Source of the DNA: Nageia nagi
Lineage: Eukaryota > Pinophyta
Length of the DNA: 64,000 nt
Direction of reading: 5' to 3'
Assembly (NCBI GenBank): GCA_050084985.1
Contig: JBITNC010000002.1
Coordinates: 21,452,001 to 21,516,000, forward strand
In this document: one piece after another, positions 59,255 through 64,000 of the stretch
Numbering within the stretch: position 1 is the first letter of the stretch
How the letters are laid out: each line of letters begins with the position of its first letter
Made by a program: the position numbers and the translations under genes
The notes under the pieces: model-generated
Seen by the model: only the letters and a program-made list of their open reading frames with translations
Database searches by the model: none
What the model was told of the DNA's origin: nothing

Positions 59255-62200
59255 ATGGCAGAAGAAGGGAGGCTGAAGGTGGAAAGATTTAATGGGCAAG
59301 GTTTTCAATTTTGGAAAATGCAAATGGAATACTACCTCTACCAAAAGGATCTCTATCAACCTCTAGAAGATAAGAGTAAGAAACCCACTTCTATGAGTGA
59401 TGAAGAATGGAACTTGTTGGATAGAAAGGCTTTGGGAGCTGTAAGACTTTGTTTAAGTTCTAGTGTAGCTTTCAATATTTCCAATGAAAAAACTACTAAA
59501 TGTGTAATGGATAAGCTTGCTAAAATGTATGAAAAACCATCTGCCTTAAACAAAGTATACTTAATGAAGAAATTGTTTAACATGAAGATGAATGAAGGTA
59601 GTTCAGTTCAAGACCATGTTAATGAATTTAACACAGTCACAAATCAATTAACTTCAGTAAAAATAGAATTTGAAGATGAAGTAAGAGCTTTGTTAATTCT
59701 ATGTTCACTTCCAGATAGTTGGAATAGCTTTGTTATGGCTGTTAGTAATTCTTCTTCTAATGCAAAATTGGTCTTTGATGAAGTTGTTGGAACAATTCTT
59801 AGTGAGGACATGAGGAGAAAGTCCACGGGAGAATGCTCCAATGCTGCTCTCACAGTAGAGGCAAGAGGAAGATCAAAGGAAAGAAGGAGAAGCAAGTCAA
59901 GAAGCAAATCGCAAGGAAGGTCAAAATCAAAAGGTAAAACTAAATTGGAATGTTGGCATTGTGGTAAAAAGGGTCACATTAAAAGGGATTGTTGGAATAG
60001 AAAAGGAAAAGAAAGTGAAAGTAGTAATTATAATAATGAAAGCACAAGTAACCAAGAGGCAAATATTGTTGGTGAATTAATTCAAGATGCTTTAATCATG
60101 TCTAATGAAAAGAATGATGATTATTGGGTTCTTGATTCGGGTGCTTCATATCATGCTACTCCACATAAGAACTATTTTTCAAATTACACACATGGTGACT
60201 TTGGTCAAGTATTATTAGGTAATGAACACCCATGCAAGATTGTTGGTATTGGCAATATAACAATGAAATTACCTAATGGAACACAATGGACTCTTAATGA
60301 AGCTAGACACATTCCGGATCTTAAAAGAAATCTTATATCAACAAGTAAATTGGATAAGGAGGGCTATGTGATGACATTCGGGGATGCTAGTTGGAAAGTA
60401 ACTAAAGGTTCAATGGTATTTGCAAAGGGAAATTTGGTGGGGTCTCTTTATTTGCTCACAAATGTCTTTGATTATTCATTGAATCTTGTTTCAATAGGCA
60501 ATGATACATCACTATGGCATAATAGACTTGGACATATGAGTGAGAAAGGTATGAAAATGTTACACTCTAATGGTTCACTCCCTAATCTTAAAGAAGTTGA
60601 TTTAGGATTTTGTGAAGATTGTGTGTATGGAAAACAAAAAAGGGTTAATTTTCTTAAAGTTGGCAAAGAAAAGAAGAGTCACAAATTAGAGCTTGTTCAT
60701 ACAGATGTGTGGGGTCCTGCACAGGTTTGCTCACTTGGAGGCTCATCTTATTTTGTCACTTTTATTGATGATTGTACTAGAAAGACATGGGTATACTGTA
60801 TTAAAAAGAAATCTGATGTGTTTGGAACATTTAAGAGGTGGAAGGCATTGGTTGAGAATGAAACTAATTCTAAGTTGAAATGTCTTAAGTCCGATAATGG
60901 TGGGGAATTTTGCAATAATGAGTTTGATTCATTTTGTTCACACAATGGCATTAGAAGGATTAAGGTGGTCCCTAGAACTCCACAGGAAAATGGGGTTGCA
61001 GAAAGAATGAATAGGACTATCTTAGAAAGGGCTAGAAGTATGAGGATACATGCTGGGTTTCCTTTGAATCTTTGGGCTGATGCTATTGACACTGTTGTTT
61101 ACTTGATTAACAAGGGTCCATCTATGGCTTTAGATGGAGGCATTCTAGAGGAGATGTGGACAGGTAAAAAGGTGAATTACTCATTCTTGAGAGTCTTTGG
61201 TTGTGAGGCTTTTGCACATGTTGATAAAGAGGATAGAAAGAAACTTGATGCAAAATCACAAAAATGCTATTTTGTTGGATATGGTGTTAATGATTTGGGA
61301 TATAGGTTATGGGATGTTGATAACCATAAAATCATTAGAAGTAGAGATGTTGTATTCAATGAGAAAAGCATGTATAAAGATAGATTGCAAAATGTTGAGG
61401 AACCCAAGTTTGTATCTCTAGAAGATGTTGATCAATATAAGGGTCCTGATAATAATAATGTTCAAGCACCTCCACCACAAACACCTCAAACTTTGTCACG
61501 TAGAAGGTCCTCAAGGACTAGAAATCCTCCTAAACGATACTCTCCTTCTCTTTATCATATTCTTTATACTGATGGTGGTGAACCTGAATGTTTTGATGAA
61601 GCTATGCAGGGTGATACACAGATTAAGTGGGAGCATGCTATGAAGGAGGAGATGGACTCCTTACTTAAGAATCAAACTTGGAGTTTGGTTGAGCTTCCAG
61701 AGGGTAAGAAGGCACTTACTAACAAATGGGTGTACAGGATAAAGGAAGAGGTAGATGGGCGACAAAGGTACAAGGCAAGATTTGTGGTAAAAGGTTTTGA
61801 ACAGAAAAAAGGTATAGATTATAATGAGATCTTTTCTCCAGTTGTTAAAATGACCTCGATTAGAGCAATATTGAGTCTTGTTGCTACTGAAAACTTGTTT
61901 CTTGAACAATTGGATGTAAAGATAGCTTTCCTTCATGGGGATTTGGAGGAGGATATTTATATGCATCAACCCGAAGGTTTTGAGGTCAAAGGTAAAGAAG
62001 GGTATGTATGTAAATTGGAAAAGAGCTTGTACGGTTTGAAGCAAGCACCTAGGCAATGGTATCATAAGTTTGACACTTTCATGATAATAAATAAATTTGT
62101 AAGATGTCAATCTGATCATTGTGTGTATGTAAAGAAGACAACAAATGGCAACTATGTAATCTTGCTTTTATATGTGGATGATATGTTGGTAGCAAGATCT

Positions 62201-63133
62201 AGTATGCAAGATATTGTTGATCTTAAGGAAAAGTTGGCTAATACTTTTGAAATGAAGGATTTGGGTGAAGCTAAACAAATACTTGGAATGAAAATAACAA
62301 GAGATAAACAAAACCACTTGCTTAGACTAAGTCAAGAAGATTATATTGATAAGGTTCTTAAAAGGTTCAATATGAATAATGCAAAATCTGTAACTACACC
62401 ATTGGCAAAGCATTTTAAACTCACCAAACATTTAAGTCCTAAGACAGATAAGGAAAAGGAGTACATGACTAAAGTTCCCTATGCTTCGACGGTTGGGAGT
62501 TTAATGTATGCAATGGTGTGCACTAGACCAGATATAGCACAAGCAGTGGGAGTGGTTAGTAGATTCATGAATAATCCAGGAAAAGGGCATTGGGAAGCAG
62601 TTAAATGGATCCTTAGGTATTTAAGGAGTACTTCTCATTACTCTTTATGTTTTGGTGGATCTAACTCTTGTTTGCAAGGTTATGTTGATTCTGACATGGC
62701 AGGTGATATATATGGTGGGAGAAGCACTACAGGATATGTGTTTACCATTGGAGGTACAGCGGTGAGTTGGATTTCAAAGCTCCAATAGGTTGTGGCTCTC
62801 TCCACTACTGAGGCAGAGTATGTTGCGATCACGGAGGCAAGTAAAGAATTGATTTGGTTGAAGAGATTGATGGAGGAACTGGGAAAGGTGCAGGAGGATG
62901 CAAAGCTATGGAGCGATAGCCAGAGTGCTATTCATCTTGCAAAGAACTCAGCCTACCATTCGAGAACCAAGCATATCAAATTGAGGTACCACTTCATCAG
63001 GACAGCGTTGGAGGATGGTTCAGTCAGTTTGGGGAAGATTCACACGTCTCAAAATCCTGTGGACATGTTCACTAAATTTGTTACAAAGGAGAAGTTGGGC
63101 TCTTGCTCAACTTGGATTGGTCTTAAGGAGTAA
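59255..63133 (+). pseudogene. Element G copia gag-pol, one stop short of intact
   Basis: Frame of 1,293 codons from ATG 59255 (MAEEGRLKVERFNGQGFQFW); an in-frame ATG upstream at 59210 is less likely because the family starts like MAEE. Gag, then an Arg/Ser/Lys-rich linker, CCHC knuckle CWHCGKKGHIKRDCW (about 59950-59994), protease VLDSGASYHATPH, integrase with VHTDVWGPAQ, FIDDCTRKTWVY, SDNGGEF and TPQENGVAERMNRT (D, D and E present), RT with LLYVDDMLVAR (about 62170) and RNase H with DSDMAGDIYGGRSTTGY and ALSTTEAEY. The only break is TAG at 62786-62788, in RNase H, just before VVALSTTEAEY. Everything upstream could still be translated. Confidence 0.95.
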
Positions 63134-63193
63134 AGGCCAAGATGAGAAGCTTTTGACCCTTGTTGCAGAGGAAGAAGTCTCCAAGTGGGAGAT

Positions 63194-63739
63194 TGTTAGA
63201 AAATGGAGACTACAACTGGTTAGAAAACAGAGAGCAGTTTCTTTCTATTTAACACCAAATTTCAGTTGCCAAGAAGCCATGACACCTGGTTATCAGTTAT
63301 AGAAGGGTTGGGGGTTACCTAATAACCTTCCTGATCCAACTTGGGTTTAAGTTGGGTTAGTTTGTACCTATAAATAAGAGGCTTGAGTTGAGGCATGTAT
63401 TATTGTAGTTTTGACAGCAATTGTGAAGTATATTGTGATTGTTGAGAGAGAGAGATTGTAGTGAGGTTTTGTTGTAACTCCAAAGTGAAGATTGTAGCAA
63501 GGTTATGCTGCTGGTTTGTTACTTGGAGGACTTTGAAGAATGATATGCAAAAGGGTTGAAAGCTTCTCCGTGGATGTAGCCTACATTGGGTGAACCACGT
63601 TATCTCTTGTGTCTCTCTTTGTGTGATTGATGTTCATGGTTATTTGATTTCAGTAGTATGTTTTGAATGTTGTTTCTTTTGCTAAGGAGTAAGAGAATTA
63701 CTGATGCTCTTGATTATATAAACTTATTAAATCCTAACA
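63194..63739 (+). repeat. 3' LTR of element G
   Basis: 546 bp, about 98.5% identical to the 5' LTR. TATAAATA at 63369-63376. Confidence 0.97.
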
Positions 63740-64000
63740 TGTATGTTAAGTAAATATTGCCTTTGTTTACTTAAAAATAGCATAGGTTTGTAGGAAAAAT
63801 CCCTTAAATATTTAATTTGACCTAGACTTAAAAAAAATCAAATCCCTTTGTAGTGGATAAAAAAAAATTAAAGACCCAACAACTTATGTTTGAAAAATAG
63901 GGAAAGGTGGCCATGTGTAAGCTGCGTGGAGGTTGAGAGGCTGGGCAGAGGTGGCAAGGGAGACCAAAGTGTGTAGAAGGGTGGTGAAGGTGGCAGCAGG
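63740..64000 (-). other. Leader of element E, right of G
   Basis: Starts with the TGTAT duplication. After AT-rich sequence, a G-rich segment (63900-64000) begins that does not match the leaders of D or C. No ORF. Confidence 0.5.

Larger units (their letters stand above)
58631..63739 (+). mobile_element. Ty1/copia element G, complete, nested in E
   Basis: Two 546-bp LTRs (58631-59176 and 63194-63739) differ at about 8 positions (1.5%). A perfect TGTAT duplication lies at 58626-58630 and 63740-63744. It has an exact PBS, one almost complete polyprotein frame and a short PPT region (AAGTGGGAGAT before 63194). It belongs to a copia family different from A-E and from B, resembling TNT1-94/Tork-type polyproteins by eye. 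It is a recent insertion. Confidence 0.97.
52375..64000 (-). mobile_element. Copia element E, 5' end beyond the window, with nested element G
   Basis: Minus-strand element of the D subfamily: 3' LTR 52375-52833, PPT, 49-bp minisatellite, broken gag-pol, conserved leader block and leader split by G. The 5' LTR and PBS must lie right of 64000. It is inserted into the polyprotein of F (left flank GGTGG). Confidence 0.93.

Overview
The window looks like nuclear DNA of a seed plant. It holds one intron-rich plant gene, and most of the rest is Ty1/copia LTR retrotransposons nested inside each other, with one Ty3/gypsy element. The very long intron and the depth of nesting suggest a large genome such as a gymnosperm's, but that is an inference. 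I saw no bacterial genes, rRNA, tRNA genes or CRISPR.

Host gene (minus strand, 306-24600). A DUF3755/Myb-like (SANT-type) gene resembling Arabidopsis At3g07565. Coding exons are at 23738-23964, 19825-19924 and 306-374; the rest lies left of base 1. There is a probable 5'UTR intron at 23966-24244 and a roughly 90-bp minisatellite upstream (24770-25490). Intron 1 is 3.8 kb. Intron 2 is 19.45 kb because copia element A (3359-17857, TSD AGGAG) sits in it in sense orientation. A itself carries a very young copia element B (9515-15280) in its leader.

Right half (26682-64000): a five-level nest. Copia H (5' LTR at 26682) is split by copia C (28235). C is split twice: by copia D (31866-40950, TSD CTTTA) in gag and by gypsy F (42406 onward) in integrase. 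F is split by copia E (52375 onward, minus strand). E carries copia G (58631-63739, TSD TGTAT) in its leader. The right ends of H, C, F and E lie beyond the window. A, C, H, D and E are one superfamily with two LTR subfamilies (A/C/H and D/E); B and G are separate copia families.

Most notable: (1) the D leader carries a sense fragment of the RNB domain of the exosome nuclease DIS3/RRP44, a likely gene capture; (2) gypsy F has an RNase H-like domain upstream of its RT and a very long unrecognised ORF downstream of integrase; (3) an inverted repeat in U3 is kept in both LTR subfamilies although the sequence differs; (4) a 49-bp minisatellite in the 3' non-coding part of the A/D/E family varies from one to about ten copies; (5) B has near-identical LTRs yet several nonsense codons of the methyl-cytosine deamination type.
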